Assembly: GCA_020636135.1 (NCBI GenBank)
Contig: JACJYK010000002.1
Span: forward strand, 62,001 to 126,000
Origin: Lewinellaceae bacterium
Lineage (GTDB): Bacteria > Bacteroidota > Bacteroidia > Chitinophagales > Saprospiraceae
Direction: 5' to 3'
Length of the DNA stretch: 64,000 bases
Part shown: piece after piece, positions 35,611 to 45,059 of the stretch
How positions within the stretch are numbered: the first letter of the stretch is position 1
Layout: each line of letters begins with the position of its first letter
The notes under the pieces: generated by a model
Seen by the model: the letters and a program-made list of their open reading frames with translations, nothing else
The model's database searches: none
Told to the model about the DNA's origin: nothing
Position numbers and translations under genes: made by a program

Positions 35611-36330
35611 ATGGATGAGATAAAAAGTAAAATTGTTGAGGCCTATGAGACCCTCGCCGTGAGCTATGACCGGCTGATCGATACCAAGCCCCACAATGCG
35701 TACTACGACCGGCCTAATACGCTGGCATTATTACCTGATGTACATGGCAAATACGTTCTGGACGTAGCTTGCGGTCCCGGAAAATATGCGGAGGAACTCC
35801 TGGCAAAAGGCGCCAATGTCGTGGGTTTTGATATCAGCCCTAAGATGGTTGAGCTGGCCAGGCAAAGAAACGGGAATAGGGCTAATTTTTTTGTACACGA
35901 TTTTTCACAACCGTTTCATATGCTTAAAGACCAGTCGTATGATGTTGTGATATGTGCTCTGGCCATGCATTACATAGAAGACTGGAGTGTTACGATCAAT
36001 GAATTTTATCGCGTACTTAGACCCAGGGGGGTAGTCGTCCTTTCGATTGAACATCCTTTTTTTGAATACAATTATTTTCAATCGGAAGCTTATTTTTCAG
36101 TCGAACAGGTACGATGTACCTGGAGAGGATTTGGGATGCCGGTAGAGGTAAACAGTTATCGTCGTTCCTTACAAGACTGTATTAATCCGCTCACCGATCA
36201 TGGATTTTACATTGATAAAATTGTGGAGCCCAGGCCTACACCGGAATTTGCCCAACACGACCTTAAACATTTTAAAGAATTAAATCAATTTCCTGCATTT
36301 ATGGGTATTCGTGCGGTGAAAAAGGATTGA
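35611..36330 (+). CDS. Class I SAM-dependent methyltransferase
   Basis: A 239-residue methyltransferase. Motif I (VLDVACGPGKYAEELLAKGA) forms the SAM-binding loop, followed by the acidic residue in VVGFDISPKM, the QSYDVVICALAMHYI strand and the VLRPRGVVVLSIEHPFF post-motif. The fold is the UbiE/COQ5-like or methyltransferase type 11/25 class. The acceptor is not deducible. It is cytoplasmic, transcribed after the DoxX-like gene (47 bp gap), and convergent with the PQQ-propeller gene, only 25 bp away at the 3' end. Confidence 0.85.
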   Translation: MDEIKSKIVEAYETLAVSYDRLIDTKPHNAYYDRPNTLALLPDVHGKYVLDVACGPGKYAEELLAKGANVVGFDISPKMVELARQRNGNRANFFVHDFSQPFHMLKDQSYDVVICALAMHYIEDWSVTINEFYRVLRPRGVVVLSIEHPFFEYNYFQSEAYFSVEQVRCTWRGFGMPVEVNSYRRSLQDCINPLTDHGFYIDKIVEPRPTPEFAQHDLKHFKELNQFPAFMGIRAVKKD

Positions 36331-36355
36331 ATCTGAGCCCAACGAGACCAGATAT

Positions 36356-37567
36356 TTATTTCGCTTCTTCAAGGCAATACAACTTGCCGTTGGTACTCGA
36401 GAATAACAACAAGTCATTTACCAGGGCCGGTGTCGAAAATACACCACCTAATTCGCATTCGACTTCCAGGAATTCTTCATTCGATTTAATGATTGAATAG
36501 ATATCTTCGCGATAAGTATCGTCATCTTTAAAATATGCCGATCTTTTTTCAAGATACTCTTCGGTCTCAAACTGCCATACGCGCTCGCCGGAAATCCGGT
36601 CAAAACCATGCAACTTGCCATTGGTTGTGCCTACGTAAAACATTTTCTGAGAAAATACGAGGTTGCCGAAGATCAGGAACTCCATGGGTTTGTTCCAAAA
36701 TTCGGATCCGGATTTTTCATTAACGCAAATTATTTTACGTTCATCTGCTCCCGCAATGAATAAAGTGTCCTTAAATACGGTATTGCTTAGTCCCCAGCCA
36801 TTTTGGAACGATTTATTCCAATGGCAATAACCATTTTCCCGGTCGATGGCATAAACATTATAGTCACGAGCTCCGATAACAATTAATTGGTCTGTGATCA
36901 CCGGTGAACCCTGAACTTCGCCTTTGGGGAAATACCGGTGGCCAACAGTTTTGAATTTCCACCTGAGCGTACCGTTTTGAGCATCTAAGGCATAAACATA
37001 TCCGTCGAAAGAACCGAAATAGATACCCCCGTTGGCGATTGCGGGTGTGGTGTGTACCATTCCATCTGTTGGATAATGCCAGATTTCGCTTCCATTCGTG
37101 GCATCGAGGGCATACAGGTTAAAATCACTGGAACCGACGTACAGCAGGTTGTCGACCACAACGGGTGCCGAATCGAAATAATCCGCAAAATCGTATCGTT
37201 CTTTACCTCCGGTTTGGAATATCCATTGTAAAGCACCATCATAGCGAACCAGGCAATAAATGTTGCCATCACCGCCATTGAGGTAAACATATTCATCATC
37301 TGCAAAAACAGTAGACCGGATAGCTCCACCGGATTTAAATTGCCAGACCTCTTTGCCTGTCTGTAAATCAATTGCATGCAAGATACTGTCCAGGCCGCCA
37401 ATGTAGACCAGGTCTCCCATCACCACCGGTGAACTGAAAAATTCGGATGAAGTGTGAAAAGTCCACTTAACCTGTGGCTTTGAGGTGAAATCATGGGTAT
37501 AGGAGACCGGTTGCGCCTCCATAGATGCAAAAGCAAGCATCCAGAATGTCAGAACCAAGGAATTCAT
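36356..37567 (-). CDS. Exported PQQ-binding-like beta-propeller protein
   Basis: A 403-residue secreted protein. After a signal peptide (LVLTFWMLAFASMEAQ) the sequence is built of repeated blades with the motif G.VY.GS.D..LYALDA..G.E.W. Examples are LVYIGGLDSILHAIDLQTG, GIYFGSFDGYVYALDAQNG and the last TNGKLYCLEEAK. About seven such repeats are seen, as expected for a beta-propeller of the PQQ-enzyme-repeat type. The lack of dehydrogenase motifs suggests a structural or binding protein rather than a quinoprotein enzyme. It is convergent with the methyltransferase gene and divergent from an AraC regulator. Confidence 0.85.
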   Translation of the reverse strand: MNSLVLTFWMLAFASMEAQPVSYTHDFTSKPQVKWTFHTSSEFFSSPVVMGDLVYIGGLDSILHAIDLQTGKEVWQFKSGGAIRSTVFADDEYVYLNGGDGNIYCLVRYDGALQWIFQTGGKERYDFADYFDSAPVVVDNLLYVGSSDFNLYALDATNGSEIWHYPTDGMVHTTPAIANGGIYFGSFDGYVYALDAQNGTLRWKFKTVGHRYFPKGEVQGSPVITDQLIVIGARDYNVYAIDRENGYCHWNKSFQNGWGLSNTVFKDTLFIAGADERKIICVNEKSGSEFWNKPMEFLIFGNLVFSQKMFYVGTTNGKLHGFDRISGERVWQFETEEYLEKRSAYFKDDDTYREDIYSIIKSNEEFLEVECELGGVFSTPALVNDLLLFSSTNGKLYCLEEAK

Positions 37568-37733
37568 TGCGTCAGGTTTATGGTGCAGGTATGGATTATC
37601 TGTGATTGAAATTAGAACAAATTCTCAACTTGTTTTGCGAATAATAAAATGGATTCCGGAAAATCAAGTCTAGCGATCCTAATAATTAATGAATGGATTA
37701 TTAGCTTCTGATTTTTAAATTCACTGATCAGTA

Positions 37734-38735
37734 ATGGATAGCTTTTACCATGAAATCGATGATTTACATGTTATGACGAACAACCCTTCCAACGCGAGTC
37801 CATATTATATTCATCCTTTCCCAGAGCCAAATCCAGATGGCTCACTGGTGGAGGTTCAATACGACGAAACGCTTGATTATGGCCGCACTACCGGTTATTA
37901 TGCCTGGGTAGATGGGATCCGCCTACGCCATACCGTAACCGAGTTTGGGCAGACCGGCTATTTTGAGAAATCCAATGAAGAAGAGCTGGTCAGCCTGTCC
38001 TTCAATCTTGAGGGGGATTATACCATTTTTCAGCAGGACAAGACCTATCCGGTCCAGCGTGGGCAGCACAATCTGATTTATACCAGAGGTTTCAACAATA
38101 CATTTTTCAATCATCATTTACGGGGAGAATCGTTTGACATTGCTTTTGCACCGGAACAGTTTATTCAGATGACGCAGGATGGTAATCCCACCTTACAGCG
38201 ATTTATTACCCGTATGCAGCAAGATCAGCCGGTGGTCTTATCTCAACGCTCCATTCCCATCTCGTTTGAATTGATTCAGGCCATTCGCTCCATCATTAAC
38301 TGCAGGTATCAGGGGCATCTGCGCAAGCTTTTCCTGCTATCGAAAACAATGGAAATTCTGGTACTCTCGGCGGAGACCGTGGACCGTTTTGTACGAAGTG
38401 CACCAGAGATCTCACTCACCCGGGACGACCGTGAACGGATTCAACAGGCAAGACAATATCTGGAGCGCCACTTTCAGAATCCACCCAGTCTTTCGGAGTT
38501 GGCGCGTGAGGTCGGATTAAATGAATACAAACTCAAACGCGGGTTTAAGAAGGAATACCAGACAACGGCTTTCGGATATCTGGCGGATTACCGTTTGCAA
38601 CGATCGCAGGAAGCGCTCCTTGCCAATCACCGCTCCATAGCGGAGGTGGCCTATGACCTGGGTTATTCTTCCCCCCAACATTTCAGCGCGGCATTTAAAA
38701 AGAAATTCGGCGTGCCGCCATCGCATTGCCGGTAG
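37734..38735 (+). CDS. AraC-family transcriptional regulator (PchR-like layout)
   Basis: A 333-residue AraC regulator. The C-terminal ~100 residues hold two helix-turn-helix units: LSELAREVGLNEYKLKRGFK and the recognition part IAEVAYDLGYSSPQHFSAAFKKKFG. The N-terminal ~210 residues are a cupin-like sensor domain with LVSLSFNLEGDYTIFQQDK and GQHNLIYTRG, a layout similar to PchR-type regulators of siderophore systems, although the ligand is not seen. An alternative start is the ATG at 37764. It stands alone, divergent from the PQQ-propeller gene. Confidence 0.87.
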   Translation: MDSFYHEIDDLHVMTNNPSNASPYYIHPFPEPNPDGSLVEVQYDETLDYGRTTGYYAWVDGIRLRHTVTEFGQTGYFEKSNEEELVSLSFNLEGDYTIFQQDKTYPVQRGQHNLIYTRGFNNTFFNHHLRGESFDIAFAPEQFIQMTQDGNPTLQRFITRMQQDQPVVLSQRSIPISFELIQAIRSIINCRYQGHLRKLFLLSKTMEILVLSAETVDRFVRSAPEISLTRDDRERIQQARQYLERHFQNPPSLSELAREVGLNEYKLKRGFKKEYQTTAFGYLADYRLQRSQEALLANHRSIAEVAYDLGYSSPQHFSAAFKKKFGVPPSHCR

Positions 38736-38845
38736 TTAGGTGACCACAAAGCGGACCAAACAAGAGCTTTGGAGGAATACGTGAGTCGATGCTGATTACT
38801 ACTTTTGAATGAGCGCGGAGTTAATTAAAAGCACATCCGGAAACC

Positions 38846-39214
38846 TCAATCCTCTTCCCGCACCACCATCAGAATGGCTCCATGGGGAGCGATCACATAG
38901 TCTTCTCCATTAAAGCGGATATTGAACACATTCTTCTGGATATAGACGGCAAGGTCTCCTTGTTTGGGCTGAAGCGGGACATATCTGACTTCGTCGTTAT
39001 GCTCTTTCCAAGGTTCGTCATCGGGAGGAACCGGAATGGGGTATCCAGGCCCGACTTTGATCACATATCCGGTACGTAGCTCTTCGGTTTTGTGCATGCC
39101 CTGTGGCAGGTATAAACCACCTTCCGTTTTTTCGGCAGGGGTGGTCGGTTTGATTAAAACCCGGTCGCCAATAACGATGATGTTCCCGGTGTCGGTATCT
39201 TTAAGATGGACCAT
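38846..39214 (-). CDS. Divergent GroES-like co-chaperonin
   Basis: A 122-residue protein of the chaperonin-10 family. The GDRVLIKPTTPAEKTEGGLYLP start and the mobile-loop region, the GDLAVYIQKN strand and the final VIAPHGAILMVVRE are typical. It is longer than normal GroES (~95 residues) because of an insertion of about 20 residues around GYPIPVPPDDEPWKEHND in the roof region. No groEL is adjacent, so this is a stand-alone paralogue rather than the main chaperonin operon. It may work with a housekeeping GroEL or have a separate role. Confidence 0.82.
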   Translation of the reverse strand: MVHLKDTDTGNIIVIGDRVLIKPTTPAEKTEGGLYLPQGMHKTEELRTGYVIKVGPGYPIPVPPDDEPWKEHNDEVRYVPLQPKQGDLAVYIQKNVFNIRFNGEDYVIAPHGAILMVVREED

Positions 39215-39334
39215 AGGCTTGGTAAAATAATTGGATAAAGATAATCCTTAAGGTATAACCATGGCTCCGTTTCGTGTAATCTCAATAGCTCTTAGCTCCA
39301 TTACCTTTGGCGAAACATACAATCATCAGATAGC

Positions 39335-39757
39335 ATGGAATATATACAAGTAGAATTGGTTATCAAGGCTTCTCTGGAAAAGGTTTGGCAAGCATTGATC
39401 GACCCGGAAATGGTGAGGGCATACTTTTTTGGTACCAACCTGGAAGGAGACTGGCGGGAGGGAGGCATGATCTATTTCCGTGGTGAATGGGACGGTCAGG
39501 CTTATGAGGACAAAGGAGTCATTCAGGTTTTCGATCCGCCGCGGCAATTGGATTATGTGTACTGGAGCTCCTGGTCAGGTACCGAAGACAAACCCGAAAA
39601 TTACCTGCCGGTTTCCTACCGGTTGGAAGTGCATCCGGAAGGCACCAGATTGAAGGTTGAGCAAGGGGGATTTACCGACCCGGATCGCAAGCAGCATTCC
39701 ATCGATAACTGGACCATGGTGATGCATGCAATGAAGGAATTGCTGGAGGAAGGATGA
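39335..39757 (+). CDS. SRPBCC/AHSA1-like domain protein
   Basis: A 140-residue START/SRPBCC-fold protein of the activator-of-Hsp90-like (AHSA1) group. It starts IQVELVIKASLEKVWQALID, with MVRAYFFG and GGMIYFRGEW for the strands, then QLDYVYWSSW and YRLEVHPEGTRLKVEQGGF, and ends with the long C-terminal helix DNWTMVMHAMKELLEE. Members bind hydrophobic ligands or act as co-chaperones. It is divergent from the GroES-like gene, 120 bp apart, which may or may not reflect a shared stress role. Its stop is followed at once by a heptamer repeat. Confidence 0.83.
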   Translation: MEYIQVELVIKASLEKVWQALIDPEMVRAYFFGTNLEGDWREGGMIYFRGEWDGQAYEDKGVIQVFDPPRQLDYVYWSSWSGTEDKPENYLPVSYRLEVHPEGTRLKVEQGGFTDPDRKQHSIDNWTMVMHAMKELLEEG

Positions 39758-39778
39758 ATTAGATTTTAGACATTAGAC
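39758..39778. repeat. 7-bp repeat directly after a stop codon
   Basis: ATTAGAT, TTTAGAC and ATTAGAC follow one another without gap from the base after the TGA (39755-39757) of the SRPBCC gene. Confidence 0.75.
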
Positions 39779-39948
39779 AGGTTTAGAATGAGTTAACTGC
39801 CGAAGGATCATTATTGAATACCTCTTTTGTACGAACCGAAAAGGGTAAGCTCAAGTACACTTCTTACAGGTGACACGGTCTATTCGCGCGAATGACGTGG
39901 GTTGCCCGTTGTTATTGAAATTCAGGAGTGGTCTCAGTTTTTCGCGAT

Positions 39949-41157
39949 TTATTCGTGCCGGATCGCATCGACCGGAGTAAGCCTGGCCGCCCGTAAGGCA
40001 GGATAGGTGCCGAAAATGATGCCGATAAGTAATGCCAGAATAAATATGATCAACAAAGTGGAAGGGTTATAGACGATTCCGAAGGGCGCTTTAATGACCT
40101 TTTTGATCAGAGGTAACGCGATCTGAACCATCAACATGCCCAGGATCATTCCCAGTAGACTGCCGATCAGGCTTAATCCAACCGCTTCCGCCAGAAACTG
40201 ATTGGAGATATCCCGTTTTCTGGCACCCAGAGCCTTGCGAATCCCGATTTCCCGCGTGCGCTCGGTGATTGACATCAACAAAACATTCATGATGCCGATT
40301 CCGCCTACCAGCACTGAAATGCCGGTAATAAATGCCATGATCAGTTTAAACAACAAAATCCCCTGGGTGGCCTGGTCAACGCGGAAAGTGTTGTTCAGTA
40401 CCACAAAATCACCGGAGTTATCCGGATAATGTTCACGGATCAACGCCTCAACTTGCTTCTGGATGACAGCAACATTTTCGATCGTGTTTACGTGAATCAA
40501 GATTTGGGGAGGAAAATCGTGGCGGTCCATCGATGGCAGAAGCTTACGGAATACAAGCAATCCTCCCCGGGCACGCGCGTAGCGGACAATACCTCCAATG
40601 ACGCAGGTATCTGATCCGAGAAAAATTTTTTTGCCGATGAGGTCGTCCCGCCTGGTTTCAGGAAAATACGCAAGTAGTTTATTGTTAACCACAACCTGCT
40701 TTTCGTCCGGAAGCGCCAGCTTTCCTGCAATCAAACCGGTATCGAGAGCAGGTATTGTTCCGGCTAGCTGATAAACCAGGGCGGCGTGCCGGGTAGTATC
40801 CTGAGGCCAGCTAATCCAATTCGATTTCTCCTGGTACATGGTCACCGTTGCCCGGTCACCTAAATGGTGGATCAGAAGTTCAAGAAATGCCTCATCCAAC
40901 AGGGGGTATTCGTCCCGCTTGATAACCACTCCATTTTCTCGGTCATCGGTTTTACTCATCACCTGAATGCCCTGGAGGTCCGTTGTCCTTTCCAGCTGTT
41001 GCCGGCCAAATTGCTCCAGCCCATCAATCAATGAAAGGATAGCAACCAGGGCGGCCACCCCGATGACAATACCCAAAGTAGAAAGCAGGGTGTGCAGGGG
41101 ATTGGACCGAAAGGTCTGAAAGGCTACGGCAATATGAGCAATCCATTTTGAAAACAT
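39949..41157 (-). CDS. MacB-type ABC transporter permease (FtsX domain)
   Basis: A 402-residue ABC permease of the MacB/LolC type. The N-terminal helix (HTLLSTLGIVIGVAALVAILS) is followed by a large periplasmic MacB_PCD domain (~40-270). The FtsX region then has three helices, beginning ITGISVLVGGIGIMNVLLM with TERTREIGIRKALGARKRDI, the conserved coupling region, and ending near LRAARLTPVDAIRHE. No ATP-binding protein gene is adjacent, so it is an orphan permease that must use an ATPase encoded elsewhere. It is divergent from porZ. Related transporters export lipids, peptides or macrolides. Confidence 0.9.
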   Translation of the reverse strand: MFSKWIAHIAVAFQTFRSNPLHTLLSTLGIVIGVAALVAILSLIDGLEQFGRQQLERTTDLQGIQVMSKTDDRENGVVIKRDEYPLLDEAFLELLIHHLGDRATVTMYQEKSNWISWPQDTTRHAALVYQLAGTIPALDTGLIAGKLALPDEKQVVVNNKLLAYFPETRRDDLIGKKIFLGSDTCVIGGIVRYARARGGLLVFRKLLPSMDRHDFPPQILIHVNTIENVAVIQKQVEALIREHYPDNSGDFVVLNNTFRVDQATQGILLFKLIMAFITGISVLVGGIGIMNVLLMSITERTREIGIRKALGARKRDISNQFLAEAVGLSLIGSLLGMILGMLMVQIALPLIKKVIKAPFGIVYNPSTLLIIFILALLIGIIFGTYPALRAARLTPVDAIRHE

Positions 41158-41405
41158 ACCAGCATAAGATAAGTGATATTATGCACTGGCAAGTTCTGGA
41201 ATCTACCAGCTACGCTAAATCGCGGATACAAAAAGGCTGGTAACCGATTGAACGGACAAGATCTTTCCCAAGAGGGGTCGGTTTGGGTTTGCCTGAACCG
41301 TTTCTGCTGGAAAACTGTAATTTCGTCCTACAATTTGCCCAGGAGGGTGCATCGAAAACCGTGGAACAGCCGTTAATAGAAATAGAATTTTCAGCCGGAA
41401 AACAC
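41158..41405. other. Divergent permease / porZ intergenic region
   Basis: This 248-bp stretch separates the MacB-type permease gene and porZ. The porZ frame stays open upstream to 41283 but shows no signal or conserved segment there. I see no convincing promoter, hairpin or repeat. Confidence 0.5.
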
Positions 41406-43724
41406 ATGAGGGTTTATAGCCTGATCATCGCATCCTGGTTTGCCATTAGCTTGACCGCACAGTCATCCTTTGACTTGCGGATCGGACAGTGGAAAGCGCA
41501 TCTCCCGTTTAAACGCAGCGCCTACGTTACGGCCAGCCCGGATAACATCTATTTTGCGACCGAATTCGGATTATTGAGACTCTCAAGGGAAGACCAGCAG
41601 CCGGCATTCATAACCCGGGTTGAGGGATTGAGTGACGCCGGTCTGACACGGGTCAAATATCACGCACCATCCGAGTCATTAATGATTGCCTACAGCGACG
41701 GCAATCTGGATCTCTACAGCGCTGACGGCATTGTGAATTTTAATAACATCCGGGACAATGACCGCATCCTTGGCCGTAAATCGATTAATGACATTGTCTT
41801 TTACGGGGATAAAGCCTATTTATCCTGCTCGTTCGGCCTGGTAGAGTTTGATATGATTCGGCAAGAATTTGGGTTCACCACGTTTATTGACTTTGAGACA
41901 TTCAGTCTGAGGGAGTTTGAGGGCTATTTTTACCTTGGAACCGAGAATGGGCTTTATCGCGCTCCTGTAAACGGCGTTAATCTGGCAGATTTTCAGGAGT
42001 GGCAATTACTGGGACCGGAAGAAGGGATTGCTGACGGATACTTTTATGCCAACCAGGTGGCTGTACTGGACGGTCAGCTTTATGTGGTCATTGAAGATCG
42101 CATCCTGAAGTGGAATGGATCCAAGTTTGACCAGATCTTGTACGATCGGGGATACCGGGTCCGCTACCTGTCGGATGAGGGAACGCGTTTGATCGCCGGA
42201 CTGCGCTGCATCACCAATTGCGACAGCAAAGTCTTTTTCCTGAATGCGGACGGTTCGCGGGAGGATGTACCTGCCCAGTGTTTTTTTCGCCCCAATTACG
42301 CCATTCAGACCGGCGATGCCCTGTGGTTTGCTGATGAAGGCGATGAATACCGGTATACTACTTCTCTGACGGAGCCCTGCCATGCATTAACCTTTAATAC
42401 ACCTTATTCGTCCAATGTTTCGGAAATCACCACCTATAACCATGAAGTGTTAGTGGCTTCAGGCGGAGTAGACGCAACCTATTCTTACCGTTTCAGGAGG
42501 GATGGATTGTTCCTGTATAAGGATGGACTTTGGAATTATCTCAATGTCTACAACAATCAGACGTTGGGGGTGCATGATTTCTGGGATGTTTTCACAGTAA
42601 AGGTTCGTCCTTCCGACGGCGTGATTTATGCCGGGTCCTATCTGTCCGGATTGGCCCAAATACCGCCTGACGGAACCATCACCATTTACGACCAGGACAA
42701 TTCGACCATCGGTGGGACAGTAGGTGACCCGGGGCGCGAACGGATCAGCGGTCTCGCCTTCGATAAAGATGAAAATTTATGGATTTCGAATTACCTGGCC
42801 AGTAAGCCGATTTCAGTGATGACTACGGACGGTAAATGGCAAAATTTTAATGTGCCTACTGCAACGACACTGACTCAGGTTGCCATCGACCGCAATGGCT
42901 ATAAATGGTTTGCTATCAATGGCGATGTCGCGGGCCTGGTGGTTATGGATTCCGGTGAAGATCCGCTGGACACGGGTGATGACCGGTATAAAGTTATTAA
43001 CACCACCAACAGCGAACTGCCTAATAACCTGGTTAATTGCGTTGAAGCCGACCGCGATGGTCAGATCTGGGTAGGAACGACCCAGGGACTGGTGACTTTT
43101 GACTGCGGTGACAATTTATTTAACGGAAATGGCTGCCCTGGGCGGCACAAAATCGTTACGTTCGATGGGGTAAACGGAAAATTGCTCTCCACGCAGGATA
43201 TTCGTTGTGTTGCCGTGGATGGTGCCAACCAGAAGTGGGTAGGTACCCGCAATGGCATCTTTGTCTTGTCCCCGGATGGATTAAAGTTGGTCGCGAAATA
43301 CGACGACCGCAACAGTCCCTTACTCAATAACAACATCATCGATATTGCGATCGATGACGACGGGATCGCCTGGATCGGCACCGACGATGGCATCATTACA
43401 TTGCGGACCGAAGCCTCCGCTGCCGAGAATTATTATGCCCCGACCGTCTATGCATTTCCTAATCCGGTACGTCCGGAATACCAGGGCATCATCGCGATCA
43501 AAGGGCTGGTCGAGGATGCTGATGTAAAGATCACTGATGTAGGCGGACAGCTAGTGTACGAAACCCAGGCGAATGGCGGGCAAGCCATCTGGGATGGTAA
43601 TGATTTTACCGGTAACCGGGTCGCCAGCGGAGTTTATTTGGTGTTCAGCAATGCGACACAGGTTACATTTGGAAAGCCGGCAGCTGCGGTGACGAAGATA
43701 TTGATCCTGCAGTCCGGACAATGA
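41406..43724 (+). CDS. porZ: PorZ-like T9SS component with C-terminal sorting domain
   Basis: A 772-residue surface protein that matches PorZ of the type IX secretion system attachment complex (776 residues in Porphyromonas gingivalis). A signal peptide (LIIASWFAISLTAQ) precedes two seven-bladed beta-propellers of the two-component-regulator type. Conserved N-terminal blocks are IGQWKAHLPFKRSAYVTAS and MIAYSDGNLDLYS. The C-terminal ~85 residues form a T9SS sorting domain (VYAFPNPVRPEYQG..., SGVYLVFSN). PorZ helps PorU deliver A-LPS to cargo at the cell surface. The ATG at 41406 gives the signal peptide; the frame is open for 41 codons upstream without conserved features. It is a single-gene unit divergent from the MacB-type permease. 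Confidence 0.85.
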   Translation: MRVYSLIIASWFAISLTAQSSFDLRIGQWKAHLPFKRSAYVTASPDNIYFATEFGLLRLSREDQQPAFITRVEGLSDAGLTRVKYHAPSESLMIAYSDGNLDLYSADGIVNFNNIRDNDRILGRKSINDIVFYGDKAYLSCSFGLVEFDMIRQEFGFTTFIDFETFSLREFEGYFYLGTENGLYRAPVNGVNLADFQEWQLLGPEEGIADGYFYANQVAVLDGQLYVVIEDRILKWNGSKFDQILYDRGYRVRYLSDEGTRLIAGLRCITNCDSKVFFLNADGSREDVPAQCFFRPNYAIQTGDALWFADEGDEYRYTTSLTEPCHALTFNTPYSSNVSEITTYNHEVLVASGGVDATYSYRFRRDGLFLYKDGLWNYLNVYNNQTLGVHDFWDVFTVKVRPSDGVIYAGSYLSGLAQIPPDGTITIYDQDNSTIGGTVGDPGRERISGLAFDKDENLWISNYLASKPISVMTTDGKWQNFNVPTATTLTQVAIDRNGYKWFAINGDVAGLVVMDSGEDPLDTGDDRYKVINTTNSELPNNLVNCVEADRDGQIWVGTTQGLVTFDCGDNLFNGNGCPGRHKIVTFDGVNGKLLSTQDIRCVAVDGANQKWVGTRNGIFVLSPDGLKLVAKYDDRNSPLLNNNIIDIAIDDDGIAWIGTDDGIITLRTEASAAENYYAPTVYAFPNPVRPEYQGIIAIKGLVEDADVKITDVGGQLVYETQANGGQAIWDGNDFTGNRVASGVYLVFSNATQVTFGKPAAAVTKILILQSGQ

Positions 43725-43760
43725 CCTCTTAGGAACCTGCAAAAGGTAAATTTCCCAAAA

Positions 43761-43786
43761 CTGGAATTGTTAACATTGAATTCCAG
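43761..43786 (+). terminator. Possible terminator after porZ
   Basis: An 8-bp inverted repeat pairs CTGGAATT (43761-43768) with AATTCCAG (43779-43786) across a 10-nt loop, 36 bp after the porZ stop. The T run afterwards is weak. Confidence 0.35.
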
Positions 43787-43810
43787 GGTGTTTCTTACTG
43801 ACGCTTTATC

Positions 43811-43842
43811 TTTGTTTTCATCCAGCAGGAATATTAATTTTT
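43811..43842 (+). promoter_or_regulatory. Candidate promoter of the D-threonine aldolase-like gene
   Basis: TTTG (43811-43814) and TAATTTTT (43835-43842) resemble the -33 TTTG and -7 TAnnTTTG elements of Bacteroidota, with a 20-bp spacer and one mismatch. The ATG is 20 bp further. Confidence 0.45.
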
Positions 43843-43862
43843 ATACTTTTTAACCTAGTGCC

Positions 43863-44996
43863 ATGTTTTCTGTGAACCAACTCCAGACCCCACAGGTCCT
43901 GGTCGATCAACTTATCCTCGAATGGAACATCAAACACCTTCAGGAGATTGCCGATCAGAACCAGGTCAAATTGCGACCCCACATTAAAACCCACAAGAGT
44001 GTGGAAATCTTCCAGATGCAGGCAGCGGCGGGTGCAGTTGGCATTACCGCATCCAAGCCGGCTGAAGCATTGCCGTTTCTGGAGGCAGGCGTTAAATCAA
44101 TCACCCTGGCCTATCCTGTTATTGATGAGCGCAAGCTGACTCCGTTTCTGAAACGGGCCCAGGAACTGAATGCCGAAATCAATCTATGCATCGACAATGC
44201 CGAAGGACTTGCAATTGCCTACAAAGTAGCTACCCGGGTTCGGTTCCAGGTAGGTCTATACATCATCATCAACATTGGCTACAATCGATGTGGTCTGGAA
44301 CCCAATGATGAACGCATCCTCGAACTGGCGCAGCAAATAGGACGCTATAAATACCTGGGGTTTAAAGGACTGCTCACCCACAACGGATTAACCTATGATG
44401 TAGCCAGTTGGAAGAAACTGACTAAAGTAAACCGGAAAGAAGTCAACCAATTATTAAAACTTAAACACAGACTCGAGGCAGCCGGAATAGCAGTTGATGA
44501 AATCTCTGTCGGATCTACACCGGGCACCCTGATGGGTGAAGGTTTGGAAGGGGTGACAGAAATCAGACCGGGGAATTACGTTTTTATGGATCGGACACCG
44601 GTTGCCATGAAATTGATCAAAAAGCGGGCTGTGGCACAGACCATCCTGGCTTCAGTCATCAGTGAAAACGAGCATTACTACATCATCGATGCTGGCAAAA
44701 AGGTCTTGTCCAGTGACAAACGGGGAGACCAGGATGATTATGGATTGGCCTATCCTCTGGATCATTATCCCAAAAAGGCGTTTGAGTTCAAAGTGGTCAA
44801 GCTTTCCGAAGAGCATGGATTTATAGGTAAACGCAAAGGCCTGGAACTCAAAGTTGGGGATCTGGTACGGATCCTACCGAACCATTCTTGTGTGGTCAGT
44901 AACCTGACACGATATTTTTGTCTGGTAGACGGTGATCAATATCTAAGACCGATCGCTGTGGATGCCGGATTGACCTCTCATGGTGCCTTGCCATAA
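43863..44996 (+). CDS. DSD1-family PLP enzyme (D-threonine aldolase/D-serine dehydratase-like)
   Basis: A 377-residue fold-type III PLP enzyme. The Schiff-base lysine is in RPHIKTHKSVE near the N-terminus, and INIGYNRCGLEP marks the barrel core. SVGSTPGTLM forms the phosphate-binding Ser/Thr/Gly loop, and the C-terminal PNHSCVV has the His-x-Cys pair that binds a metal in this family. Members cleave D-threonine to glycine and acetaldehyde or dehydrate D-serine; the two cannot be separated by motif. It is a single-gene unit in front of a long repeat block. Confidence 0.88.
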   Translation: MFSVNQLQTPQVLVDQLILEWNIKHLQEIADQNQVKLRPHIKTHKSVEIFQMQAAAGAVGITASKPAEALPFLEAGVKSITLAYPVIDERKLTPFLKRAQELNAEINLCIDNAEGLAIAYKVATRVRFQVGLYIIINIGYNRCGLEPNDERILELAQQIGRYKYLGFKGLLTHNGLTYDVASWKKLTKVNRKEVNQLLKLKHRLEAAGIAVDEISVGSTPGTLMGEGLEGVTEIRPGNYVFMDRTPVAMKLIKKRAVAQTILASVISENEHYYIIDAGKKVLSSDKRGDQDDYGLAYPLDHYPKKAFEFKVVKLSEEHGFIGKRKGLELKVGDLVRILPNHSCVVSNLTRYFCLVDGDQYLRPIAVDAGLTSHGALP

Positions 44997-45059
44997 ATCA
45001 CATACGGGTATAAATCATGTAATAATTTTATATATATGTGACGTGCTTACAGCACTCAC

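Noticed and set aside
41283..41405. Longer N-terminus of PorZ
   Set aside because: The 41 extra codons have no signal or conserved segment, and the ATG at 41406 starts a normal signal peptide.
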